A stretch of DNA of 13,365 bases from JAAHGY01 sp051439365 (GCA_051439365.1 JBFRWC010000335.1:1-13365); one strand, 5' to 3'; shown: positions 6,188-13,025, counted from the first letter of the stretch. The notes: generated from the sequence alone by a model not told the origin. Numbers and translations: made by a program.

Positions 6188-7768
6188 ATGAGAGATAAAG
6201 CAGGAAATAGCCTTAAAAAATCACTTAAACTTAATTTTGGAGATGAGAACACGCAAGTCAGAGAAGTGGTCAGCAGGCCCGATGTTGATATTTACCGCTT
6301 TCGAGCCAGCAAAGGAACCATTGATATCATCTCAGAAGGGTTAGGTAAAAAAAGTCGGGTAACGCTTTATGAAACCAAGCGCTCTTTCCGCAAAGCCCTC
6401 CAAACAATTGGTGAGAGCGAGTTTAGAGATGTGCCGAGAAAACAGCTCAATCGATTTCTGAATAGGGTGCGGTTCTCTGCATCTGGAGAGGGACGAGTAC
6501 GGACCTATAGTACTGAAGTAAGCAGTAACAACTATTTTCTGGTGGTGTCGAGTCGAGCCAAAAAACAACAACAGTACAAGCTCAGATTTGTATCCAACCC
6601 TGAAGTCGATTTAGGAGCCATCAAAACTGGAGACATCGGCGGAACCGACACGGAAGACACCTTTGAATTTACACTAGAGAATCGCCAAAAAGTTTCGTTT
6701 ACATTAGATGGTCTGAGTAGCAATGCTGATCTGAATTTGCTGGATAGCAACCGTGTTCTGCTCAAAACCATTGATGCAACCGATACCACCGCCGGATCGA
6801 TTTTGCGTAACTTAGGAGATGGGACCTACTACATACAGGTAGCATCAACAAGCAGCACTGAGACCAACTATACCCTGACCACCACAACCTCTCGACCTGA
6901 CCGAAAACTCTTACATGGTGTGAATGGGCGCAAACCTGGGGAACAGGGAGAATTGCACCATAACCAAGGGACCTTTAGATCTGATGAGGTCGATCGCATC
7001 GCCAACGGCATCACCATCAACGGTAGTGCTCCACCGGATAGCCGCCGGGAAGATTTGCGCGGACATTTGAATGACAATTACACGGGTGATGTGGCTCAAG
7101 AAAGTGTTGGGGCTAACGGGACTACGCTGCGATCGCAACATAACGGCACTCGACATTCAGGCTATGTGGGTTACAGCACTCATAGCCCCGATTACGATAA
7201 TGTCTCCATTGATGTTGATAACAATGAGGCCGAGGAGTGGTATACCAATAGAACTCTGCCTCCTAGCCTCCAATATCAGGCCAACCTCAAGCCTGTTAAC
7301 ACTACTAACCCCACGGTGCTAGATGCAACGGTTGGCTATGTTGTATCGTTTGCTGTCTCAGTGGATGATGATCCCAAAAACATCTTAACCCCGGGCTTCA
7401 CTGTTTTAGCCGTTAGTAGCGATGGTCGCAGTGCCATTGAGTTAGCCTTCACTTCTACGACAATCTTGGCCCACTCGCCCACTTTCACCCCAGAAGAACG
7501 GGTGATTCCCACCACATTTGAGATGGAATCGATGAACCGATATGACCTGTATATTGTGGAAAGACCAGAAGGCATTACTTACGAGCTGTCTGCCAATGGT
7601 GAGCCGATTTTGTCTGGTCCCACCCGGAATTATATTTTCGACCCCATGTCAGTGACTCCCCCTGTATCCTTTAATAAGTACGAAACACCGAACTTCCTCT
7701 TTTTTGGGACCAAGGGCAATCAGACCAACGCTACCTTTACTTTGGGAGAAGCTTCAGTGTTCACCTAA
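6188..7768 (+). CDS. PPC-module protein with lectin-like C-terminal domain (paralogue 2)
   Basis: The product has 526 residues and the same layout as the gene before it, but is more diverged. The N-terminal PPC-like module spans about 1-136 (MRDKAGNSLKKSLKLNF, DIYRFRA, NYFLVVSSRAKK) and keeps the basic insertion (EFRDVPRKQLNRFL). The second PPC domain (about 139-232) has lost its first strand and linker: it enters directly at VDLGAIKTGDIGGTDTEDTF. The C-terminal domain keeps GYVGYSTHSPDY, FTVLAVSSDGRSAIELAF, YELSANGEPILSG and PNFLFFG, but the DRAGF motif of paralogue 1 reads LTPGF. A segment at about 245-320 rich in Asn, His and Arg has no clear counterpart. The start is supported by AGGAAG just before the ATG. 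No signal peptide or anchor is visible. It lies 194 nt after paralogue 1. Role unknown. Confidence 0.78.
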   Translation: MRDKAGNSLKKSLKLNFGDENTQVREVVSRPDVDIYRFRASKGTIDIISEGLGKKSRVTLYETKRSFRKALQTIGESEFRDVPRKQLNRFLNRVRFSASGEGRVRTYSTEVSSNNYFLVVSSRAKKQQQYKLRFVSNPEVDLGAIKTGDIGGTDTEDTFEFTLENRQKVSFTLDGLSSNADLNLLDSNRVLLKTIDATDTTAGSILRNLGDGTYYIQVASTSSTETNYTLTTTTSRPDRKLLHGVNGRKPGEQGELHHNQGTFRSDEVDRIANGITINGSAPPDSRREDLRGHLNDNYTGDVAQESVGANGTTLRSQHNGTRHSGYVGYSTHSPDYDNVSIDVDNNEAEEWYTNRTLPPSLQYQANLKPVNTTNPTVLDATVGYVVSFAVSVDDDPKNILTPGFTVLAVSSDGRSAIELAFTSTTILAHSPTFTPEERVIPTTFEMESMNRYDLYIVERPEGITYELSANGEPILSGPTRNYIFDPMSVTPPVSFNKYETPNFLFFGTKGNQTNATFTLGEASVFT

Positions 7769-7788
7769 GAAGACTGTTCGGTCAGGAC

Positions 7789-7815
7789 AGGGGTGATTTC
7801 ATAGGGGTGATTTCA
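7789..7815. repeat. 13-bp direct repeat
   Basis: AGGGGTGATTTCA occurs twice with a period of 14, just after the stop of paralogue 2. Confidence 0.7.
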
Positions 7816-8026
7816 GCAAGGCGAAACGTTGCCCGCTCAAGCATGGTTCTCGCTCCGGTTATTTTGGGTGGCACTGTCCGCGCCACCCCAGCTCTGCCAC
7901 ACCAACCTCAACGTGTTAACTACCGAGCATGGCTGAAACTCTTTCGCTTTCTTGCCGATGTCATAGTCTGCGCCGTTGTAGACTATTGCATCATTATGGA
8001 AATCGGGGAAGATATAACAGGAAAGG

Positions 8027-8032
8027 TATAAT
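8027..8032 (+). promoter_or_regulatory. Candidate -10 box for paralogue 3
   Basis: TATAAT lies 43 nt before the ATG at 8076. No good -35 hexamer stands at 16-18 nt, so it could be an activator-dependent promoter or chance. Confidence 0.35.
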
Positions 8033-8075
8033 TTTCGACCAATACTGTCAACTGTTTATAAAACTGTATACAACC

Positions 8076-10121
8076 ATGAAAGATCGTGCAGGGGAAAGCC
8101 TCAAACAGGCCCGCAAACTTAACTTTAGAAACCGGAACCAGAGAGTTAAAGGATTCATTGGCAGTAGCAAGGACACCCTTGATATTTTTCGGTTTAAGGC
8201 ACGGAGTAGTGCGATCGCCATCACAGCCCAAGGTCTCAGTCGCAAAGAAGACGTGACCCTGTACCAAGTGGATCAAAAACTCGGCAGAACCCTGAAGAAG
8301 ATTGGCAACCGCGAGTTTGCTCAAGTGCGCCCAAAACAGCAGCAACGGTTTTTGTCAGATCTAGATCTCTCCCAATCCCGCCAAGGCAAGAAAACAACCT
8401 ATGGCACCGAAGTGGGAAACAGTGTGTACTTCCTGGTGGTGTCTAGCAACGCTAGAAAAAGCGGTAAGTATACCCTCAGATTTTCGGCCTCTCCGCTTGA
8501 AACCGTTCCTGCAAGTGGGGAGGATGGAATAGACGGAGGTGGCACAAACGGGGATATTCCTGGCGGGACTGATGGCACTGGTGACACTGGTGGTGGGACT
8601 AGCGAGACTGGGAACATTGGCGACCCTGGTAGTGGAACTGGCGGGACTGGGAACACTGGTGACCCTGGTAGTGGGACTGGCGGGACTGGTGACACTAGTG
8701 GAACTGGTGACACTAGTGGAACTGGTGACACTGGTGACACTGGAGGGACTGGCAACACTGGCGGGACTGGTGACACTGGCGGGACTGGTGACAGCAATGC
8801 TTGGACTCGGCAAATTGGCAGTAGCGATAATGACTACGGCTATGGGATCGCTGTGGATAGCGCAGGCAATGTTTACGTTGCTGGGACTACGGCGGGTGAG
8901 GTTTCGGGAACCAATGGTGGTTCTCAGGACAATTTTGTCACCAAATATGATGCAGCAGGGAATGTGCTTTGGTCGCGTCAATTTAGCTTTGATCCTACTC
9001 AACCTGGCAACACCGATACGATCTTTGACATCGAGGTGGACAGCGACGGCAACTATTACGTGGCTGGGACAACAGCCAAGGTCCCGGAGACGTTTTCGTT
9101 AACGAACATCAGTGATTATGATGCGGATGGAGTGGTCGCTAAGTACAACAGTGATGGTGAGCAGTTGTGGAAGCAGATCATTGAAATCGGCTCAGATACT
9201 CAATCCTATTTCTTTGGAACTATCCCAGTTCGTCAATTTGATGTAGCTTCAAGTTTAGCGATCGCCCCCGATGGTTCGGTCTACGCCGTGGGTTTTGTGG
9301 AGGCCATCCCCCAGGTACGTGCAGGGGTTCAAATCGATGGCAACCCTAGCAACGGCTTTATTGCCAAATTTGATGGCAGTACCGGAACGAGGGCCTGGTT
9401 GGAACCCGTAGGCGGTAGCCGCTCAGAGGCGATCACCGACATTACCATCGACAACACGGGTCATATTTACGTGACAGGAATTCAAGATGCCACCCTCGCC
9501 ACCCTCGATCCCAACGACAGCAACTTCTCTAGCATCCTCAACGAACCGTTACTGGATGGAGACGCCTTTGTAGCAAAGTATCGGGACAATGGGAGTGCGG
9601 CGGTTTCACTGTGGAGCCAATCCCTAGCCAGCACGGATAACCAACAAGACTATGGTCGAGCGATCGCCCTTGATGCCAGCGGCAATGTTTACATCACAGG
9701 CGATACATCCGGCAGCTTACCGGGTGAGACCGCAGCGGGAGGCAGTGACGGATATGTCGCCAAATATGACCCTAATGGGGGGTTCCAATGGAGCCAGCAG
9801 TTTGGGAGCTTGGCCAAGGACCAAGCCCAAGCGATCGCCATCGATAGCACAGGCAAAATCTACGTCGCGGGTGAAACGACTGGCAGCTTATATGGCAACA
9901 ACGGGGGCAGCGATGACATCTGGCTGGCCACCTACGATAGCAGCGGCACCCTCACAGGCAGCAACCAGTTTGGCACCTCTAATTTTGAAGAGCTATACCG
10001 TGCCGCGATAGATAGCAATAATAATGTTTACTTCGTGGGGCAAACCTTTGGGGATCTGGCCAGCACCGGGGCCAATCAAGGATTATTCGATGTCATCGTC
10101 TTAAAAAATCCTGCAATTTGA
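8076..10121 (+). CDS. PPC-module / Gly-Thr-Asp linker / seven-fold SBBP propeller protein (paralogue 3)
   Basis: The product has 681 residues. Residues 3-138 are nearly the same atypical PPC module as in paralogue 1 (MKDRAGESLKQARKLNFRNR against MKDRAGETLKKARKLNFRNR). Residues about 144-241 are a Gly/Thr/Asp-rich linker of short repeats (GTGDTGG, GDPGSGTGG). Residues about 242-681 are SBBP-type beta-propeller repeats. The blade motif (as in GNVYVAGTT) occurs seven times, near residues 265, 325, 400, 463, 537, 594 and 650, spaced 56-75 residues and accompanied by VAKYD and WSQQFG segments. Seven blades would close one propeller. The start is the ATG at 8076, matching the paralogues, although the frame opens at 7929. 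No signal peptide, RTX repeats or C-terminal anchor are seen. It is likely a surface or secreted recognition protein, but the route and ligand are unknown. Confidence 0.8.
   Translation: MKDRAGESLKQARKLNFRNRNQRVKGFIGSSKDTLDIFRFKARSSAIAITAQGLSRKEDVTLYQVDQKLGRTLKKIGNREFAQVRPKQQQRFLSDLDLSQSRQGKKTTYGTEVGNSVYFLVVSSNARKSGKYTLRFSASPLETVPASGEDGIDGGGTNGDIPGGTDGTGDTGGGTSETGNIGDPGSGTGGTGNTGDPGSGTGGTGDTSGTGDTSGTGDTGDTGGTGNTGGTGDTGGTGDSNAWTRQIGSSDNDYGYGIAVDSAGNVYVAGTTAGEVSGTNGGSQDNFVTKYDAAGNVLWSRQFSFDPTQPGNTDTIFDIEVDSDGNYYVAGTTAKVPETFSLTNISDYDADGVVAKYNSDGEQLWKQIIEIGSDTQSYFFGTIPVRQFDVASSLAIAPDGSVYAVGFVEAIPQVRAGVQIDGNPSNGFIAKFDGSTGTRAWLEPVGGSRSEAITDITIDNTGHIYVTGIQDATLATLDPNDSNFSSILNEPLLDGDAFVAKYRDNGSAAVSLWSQSLASTDNQQDYGRAIALDASGNVYITGDTSGSLPGETAAGGSDGYVAKYDPNGGFQWSQQFGSLAKDQAQAIAIDSTGKIYVAGETTGSLYGNNGGSDDIWLATYDSSGTLTGSNQFGTSNFEELYRAAIDSNNNVYFVGQTFGDLASTGANQGLFDVIVLKNPAI
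8506..8796 (+). repeat. In-frame minisatellite encoding the Gly/Thr/Asp linker
   Basis: Units built from ACTGGTGAC, ACTGGCGGG and CCTGGTAGTGGG, in multiples of three bases, are repeated many times and keep the frame. The region encodes GTGDTGG-like peptide repeats and is prone to slippage, so length should vary between strains. The complementary strand reads as an open frame of Pro/Val/Ser repeats, an artefact of composition. Confidence 0.85.
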
Positions 10122-10290
10122 CCGGACTTCGAGACAAGTGTTACGTTCTTTGAAGTTTCTGTTGGATTTGCAAAAAAGTGTTGAATCGCTGCTGTAGACT
10201 GTGATCACTTGGAGAATGCGTGTCTTTGAGTCCAGGCTTGGGTATTACCCGATAGTCATCTGTTACTGATTTAGATCATATCGTTTGGAT

Positions 10291-10295
10291 AGGAG
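10291..10295 (+). promoter_or_regulatory. psaC ribosome binding site
   Basis: AGGAG stands 10 nt before the ATG at 10306. It selects the standard start MSHSVKIYDTC over an in-frame upstream TTG at 10285. Confidence 0.75.
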
Positions 10296-10305
10296 TCACT
10301 ATTCA

Positions 10306-10551
10306 ATGTCTCATTCTGTCAAAATCTATGACACCTGCATCGGCTGCACACAGTGCGTTCGTGCTTGTCCTCTAGACGTTCTCGAAATGGTTCCTTGGGA
10401 CGGTTGTAAGGCAGGACAGAGTGCGTCCTCCCCCCGTACTGAAGATTGCATTGGCTGCAAGCGTTGCGAAACAGCTTGCCCTACTGATTTCCTCAGTGTT
10501 CGAGTCTATCTAGGTGCAGAAACCACTCGTAGCATGGGCTTGGCATACTAG
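10306..10551 (+). CDS. psaC: Photosystem I iron-sulfur center subunit VII
   Basis: PsaC is the stromal (cytoplasmic) extrinsic subunit of photosystem I. It binds the terminal 4Fe-4S clusters FA and FB and passes electrons from FX to ferredoxin or flavodoxin. The 81-residue product has exact family length. Both CxxCxxCxxxCP motifs are complete: C11, C14, C17, C21 and C48, C51, C54, C58 (counting Met as 1). The C-terminal SMGLAY tail that docks on PsaA/PsaB is intact. The sequence is near-consensus; Ser39 in KAGQSASS, where I recall Ile as usual, is the only notable change. It is monocistronic, with its own RBS and a good downstream terminator. Confidence 0.98.
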   Translation: MSHSVKIYDTCIGCTQCVRACPLDVLEMVPWDGCKAGQSASSPRTEDCIGCKRCETACPTDFLSVRVYLGAETTRSMGLAY

Positions 10552-10554
10552 AAC

Positions 10555-10576
10555 ATGATATTCCCTATCATGGTTG
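10555..10576 (+). other. Hairpin just after psaC
   Basis: CATGATA / TATCATG forms a perfect 7-bp stem with a TTCCC loop a few bases after the psaC stop. There is no T-run. It may stabilise the 3' end of the psaC mRNA ahead of the real terminator. Confidence 0.4.
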
Positions 10577-10651
10577 TTCAGCGTCGGACCTTAACCGAGC
10601 TCAGCAGCCATGAAGAATCATAACATTTCTAGATAGCCAGACATTTTTTTG

Positions 10652-10680
10652 TAGGGGGGACATCCGTCTCCCCTATTTTT
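10652..10680 (+). terminator. Intrinsic terminator of psaC
   Basis: TAGGGGGGAC (10652-10661) pairs with GTCTCCCCTA (10666-10675) over 10 bp with one G-T pair and an ATCC loop, followed by five Ts. It lies about 100 nt after the psaC stop and faces the end of the convergent M28 peptidase gene. Confidence 0.85.
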
Positions 10681-10697
10681 ATGGCCAAGCGCATAAG

Positions 10698-11561
10698 TTA
10701 CAGTTGGCGGATTCCGGCTTCGAGGCCACAACAGACGCGGGTGAAAAAATCCATGTCTAAGGTGTCAATGCGATCGCTCTTTTGATGATAATGAGGATTT
10801 CGCAAAAACGCCGTGTCCGTTACCATCATGGCTTTGTAACCTTGATCCCAAAACGGGGAATGATCACTCAAGCGGGTGGCTGGAACGATATGGCCTCGTA
10901 GTCCAGCAGGGAGCCATTCTGCCGGAACCCCGGATTTACGAATGGTGCGGGAAAGCGATCGCATTTCTCCCAGAGTCAATACATTTCCCACCAGTGTGAT
11001 AAAGTCTCCTTGGTCAGGATAAAACCGTTCGAGGACCGCCGAGGGATACTGTTGGGAACCGGGTGTAGAATCGGCGTATCCCAACATTTCCAGGGACACC
11101 ATTAAGCGCAAGGGTTGTCCGACTGCTTTCAGACTAGCGGCATAGGCTTCGCTACCCAACATGCCATATTCTTCTAAATCAAAGGCGACGAACCACATGG
11201 GATATTGAGCAGGCTGATGGGCAAATTGCTGGGCCAGTTCCAGCAAAGCCGCTACCCCCGTCCCATTGTCGTCTGCACCGGGGCACCCGGCCACGGCATC
11301 GTAGTGGGCACCCAATAGGACGGGGGCACATTCGGCAGTCCCTGGTAATTTCAACACCAGATTTTGGTGGACGCTGCCGTAATAGTCAAACTCATGGGTT
11401 TCGACCGGACCCCATTGGGCCAGGATATCGCGGATATATTCCCGAACGGCAAAGTGCCCTGCGGCAGCGAAGTCAGGATCGCGTTCCCGGACAATGTGAT
11501 CGAGGTGCGATCGCAGTCTTGCCTGGGTGGCTTCCAGAACATCGGGGGACAGATGAGCCAT
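10698..11561 (-). CDS. M28-family zinc metallopeptidase (aminopeptidase-like)
   Basis: The 287-residue product has the M28 co-catalytic zinc signature. GAHYDA supplies H86 and D88, GADDNGTG supplies D97/D98, FDLEEYGMLGSEAY supplies E130/E131, SLEMLGY supplies E158, and NPHYHQKSD near 255-263 supplies the last histidine. Members cleave N-terminal residues or small peptides; some cyanobacterial and eukaryotic relatives are glutaminyl cyclases. The catalytic set looks complete. The start MAHLSPDVLEATQ at 11561 is an ATG without a clear Shine-Dalgarno. The frame remains open to a TTG at 11657, but the extension is not family-like. No convincing signal peptide is present, so a cytoplasmic enzyme is likely. 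Substrate cannot be told. Confidence 0.88.
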   Translation of the reverse strand: MAHLSPDVLEATQARLRSHLDHIVRERDPDFAAAGHFAVREYIRDILAQWGPVETHEFDYYGSVHQNLVLKLPGTAECAPVLLGAHYDAVAGCPGADDNGTGVAALLELAQQFAHQPAQYPMWFVAFDLEEYGMLGSEAYAASLKAVGQPLRLMVSLEMLGYADSTPGSQQYPSAVLERFYPDQGDFITLVGNVLTLGEMRSLSRTIRKSGVPAEWLPAGLRGHIVPATRLSDHSPFWDQGYKAMMVTDTAFLRNPHYHQKSDRIDTLDMDFFTRVCCGLEAGIRQL

Positions 11562-11586
11562 AGGGATTAAGGGTAAAAAAGATAAG

Positions 11587-11602
11587 CCTTTATCATTAAA
11601 GG
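11587..11602. promoter_or_regulatory. Palindrome in the M28 gene leader
   Basis: CCTTTA TCAT TAAAGG is a perfect 6-bp inverted repeat, flanked by the direct repeat GATAAGCC (11581-11588 and 11602-11609). It sits 26-41 nt before the start codon, between the candidate -10 box and the gene, and could be an operator. Confidence 0.35.
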
Positions 11603-11612
11603 ATAAGCCAGT

Positions 11613-11618
11613 ATTATA
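11613..11618 (-). promoter_or_regulatory. Candidate -10 box for the M28 gene
   Basis: On the minus strand TATAAT lies about 51 nt upstream of the ATG at 11561. The best -35 (TTCGGA, 18-nt spacer) is weak. Confidence 0.4.
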
Positions 11619-11658
11619 GAGAAGGAGGACGAGAGTTCCGAACCCGTTCCGAACCAAT

Positions 11659-11727
11659 GGTCTCTAATCAACAGTTTCTAACCAACAGTTTCTAACCAAC
11701 AGTCTCTAACCAACAGTTCCCAACAAT
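11659..11727. repeat. 14-bp tandem repeat, four copies plus a partial
   Basis: Unit AGTTTCTAACCAAC occurs at 11673-11686 and 11687-11700 exactly. Variants lie at 11659-11672 and 11701-11714, and a decayed copy starts at 11715. It lies between the divergent M28 and 124-residue genes. Copy number is likely variable. Confidence 0.85.
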
Positions 11728-11771
11728 TAGACGATACAGAACAGGGGTGAGCGATCGCCCCCAACAGATAT

Positions 11772-12146
11772 ATGGCAGACATTACAGGTTCCTGGCTCGG
11801 TAGTTATTGGCAAAATGGCAGCGCCACTCGGTTTGAGGCGACCTTTGTGCAAGCCAATAATGCAGTGAGTGGTCGCATTTCTGACGATGGTCCCCAAGGA
11901 GAGGCGGACATCACGGGTGATACCATCGGTCGCCACATCGAGTTTATTAAGCAATACTTGTCCCATCCTGAGCGCATCCGCTACACGGGCACCATTTCCG
12001 AAGACGGCGACTTTATGTCCGGCCAGTGGACCATTGGCCCCAAGTATTCGGGAACCTGGGAAGCCTATCGGGGCAAAGATGACTTCACCCTCTCGTTGCA
12101 ACAACGGTTAGCCCAGCAGACCCCTTTAACTGGGGCGAACCGCTGA
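11772..12146 (+). CDS. Small beta-rich protein of unknown function
   Basis: I do not recognise the family. The 124-residue product begins MADITGSWLGSYWQNGSATR and alternates short hydrophobic and polar segments with many glycines (FEATFVQANNAVSGRI, YTGTISEDGDFMSGQW, KYSGTWEAYR). This suggests an all-beta fold, perhaps a small barrel of the calycin or lipocalin kind. There is no signal peptide or membrane segment, so it is probably cytoplasmic. The tail after residue 104 looks helical or disordered (LSLQQRLAQQ). The ATG start has no strong RBS. Codon use matches the neighbours, and reading-frame integrity plus the GTW/GSW turn pattern argue for a real gene. It is transcribed divergently from the M28 gene across the tandem repeat. 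Confidence 0.7.
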   Translation: MADITGSWLGSYWQNGSATRFEATFVQANNAVSGRISDDGPQGEADITGDTIGRHIEFIKQYLSHPERIRYTGTISEDGDFMSGQWTIGPKYSGTWEAYRGKDDFTLSLQQRLAQQTPLTGANR

Positions 12147-12352
12147 TGCAAGTCAAGGCGATCGCCCACTCATACCAACCTCTACCACAACTATGACTGG
12201 GCGCAAACTGATAGTTGCACAGTACAACATTACGTATCACAATCGCGCTGATACCACTACAAACTCGTCGATGGAGAGCAGGTTCCCATGGGTCTGGGTC
12301 CGGTAAAGCACAAGGCATTCACTTGCCCAGGAAGAGCTTTGATACACATAAT

Positions 12353-12375
12353 ATTTTGAGTGACAGACTCAAAAT
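12353..12375 (-). terminator. Hairpin after the DUF1825 gene
   Basis: ATTTTGAGT / ACTCAAAAT form a perfect 9-bp stem with a 5-nt loop, 10 nt after the stop of the minus-strand gene. It is AT-rich, and the T-run is inside the stem, so it is at best a modest terminator. It might serve both strands. Confidence 0.45.
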
Positions 12376-12385
12376 GGCCAACAGA

Positions 12386-12703
12386 CTACGGGTCAATCTG
12401 GGACTTCATTCGCTCCAGGGTCGTATGCATCTGAGTAAACATTTGGTCCGGGGTCATGCCAAACTGACCTAGGTGCGTCCTCAGTTGCTCCACCGTCATC
12501 TTGGCCGTAAAGTCTTCAGAAAGCTCAAATCGCTTCATAAAGATGCGGTAGCGCTCCATTACCGCCTCCATTTGCTCGATGTAAAGCTTTTTTCCTTCTC
12601 GATCAAACTTGCCATACTCGCTGCCAAGCTGAACTAATGATTGGTAGTCCCCAAACAATTGCTTGGCTTCTTGTTGAACGATCTCTGAATCAAAAAATCC
12701 CAT
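12386..12703 (-). CDS. DUF1825 family protein
   Basis: The 105-residue product begins MGFFDSEIVQQEAKQLFGDY and contains KFDREGKKLYIEQMEAVMERYRIFMKRFELSEDF, which matches the cyanobacterium-restricted DUF1825 family at standard length. It is charged and almost wholly helical, without signal peptide or membrane segments; a small cytoplasmic helical bundle or coiled coil is likely. No function is established that I know of. No clear Shine-Dalgarno is seen before the ATG at 12703. It follows petL on the same strand after 226 nt and a strong hairpin, so it is probably transcribed separately. Confidence 0.9.
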   Translation of the reverse strand: MGFFDSEIVQQEAKQLFGDYQSLVQLGSEYGKFDREGKKLYIEQMEAVMERYRIFMKRFELSEDFTAKMTVEQLRTHLGQFGMTPDQMFTQMHTTLERMKSQIDP

Positions 12704-12775
12704 TCGCTATCTTGGCATCTCAAAGTGAGCAGTAGTGGCAGGGCTATCTGGCCCTCCGATGATATGTACACTTAT

Positions 12776-12804
12776 TTTAATCCAGAGGCTTAGCCATAGC
12801 TCAA
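12776..12804 (-). promoter_or_regulatory. Possible promoter of the DUF1825 gene
   Basis: On the minus strand TTGAGC (12804-12799) and ATTAAA (12781-12776) are separated by 17 nt, giving a leader of about 65 nt. The match to consensus is moderate only. Confidence 0.25.
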
Positions 12805-12863
12805 GGCCATAAAGTGGGGATTTCCCCCCATCACTATCACATAGACTCTACCCATTCGAGACA

Positions 12864-12895
12864 ACTGTGGCGGGGCCGAACCACCCCGCCACAGT
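12864..12895 (-). terminator. GC-rich hairpin after petL, probable terminator
   Basis: ACTGTGGCGGGG (12864-12875) and CCCCGCCACAGT (12884-12895) form a perfect 12-bp stem with an 8-nt loop, 34 nt after the petL stop. No T-run follows on either strand. It is probably the petL 3' end structure or a stem-only terminator. Confidence 0.6.
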
Positions 12896-12929
12896 CGTAG
12901 CATCATGCCTAGCAGATCTAAAACAATGC

Positions 12930-13025
12930 CTAGATAACCTTGAAGGCGCGGAGTCCCCAGAACAAAGTAATAGCCACGCCCAAAAACCCAAACAACATTA
13001 CGGTATATGCGATCGCTCCAGCCAT
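12930..13025 (-). CDS. petL: Cytochrome b6f complex subunit VI (PetL)
   Basis: This very short minus-strand gene encodes 31 residues. It begins MAGAIAYTVMLFGFLGVAIT, continues as one membrane helix (about 5-24) and ends with the short basic tail GLRAFKVI. Length, single helix and the ending (LFWGLRAFKVI, like the LFIGL..IRLI end of plastid PetL) match PetL, a peripheral small subunit that stabilises the thylakoid cytochrome b6f complex. AAGGAG stands 11 nt before the ATG. Other small photosynthetic peptides (PsaM, PsbT, PetM, PetN) fit less well. It is monocistronic, followed by a strong hairpin. A palindrome upstream may be regulatory. Confidence 0.8.
   Translation of the reverse strand: MAGAIAYTVMLFGFLGVAITLFWGLRAFKVI

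Larger units (their letters stand above)
7769..8075 (+). other. Intergenic region before paralogue 3
   Basis: This 307-nt gap holds no convincing gene. It contains a 13-bp direct repeat AGGGGTGATTTCA (7789-7801 and 7803-7815) and a short hairpin GGGTGGC/GCCACCC (7866-7888) without a T-run. It also has a consensus -10 box near its end. The frame of the next gene is open from 7929, but its upstream codons are rich in Cys, Arg and His and unlike the module that follows. Confidence 0.6.

Noticed and set aside
7929..8075. 49-residue upstream extension of paralogue 3
   Set aside because: The sequence is rich in Cys, Arg and His, unlike a signal peptide, and both paralogues begin at the equivalent of 8076.
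8506..8796. RTX calcium-binding repeats
   Set aside because: The region is Gly/Asp rich but lacks the GGxGxDxUx nonapeptide spacing and hydrophobic positions.
8399..8797. Minus-strand frame of Pro-Val-Ser repeats
   Set aside because: It is the antisense reading of the Gly/Thr/Asp minisatellite in paralogue 3 and has no independent gene signals.
12147..12385. A gene or tRNA in the gap before DUF1825
   Set aside because: Only short inverted repeats (CAACTAT/ATAGTTG at 12188-12217 and GTATCA/TGATAC at 12234-12254) are seen; no tRNA T-loop signature or convincing coding frame.
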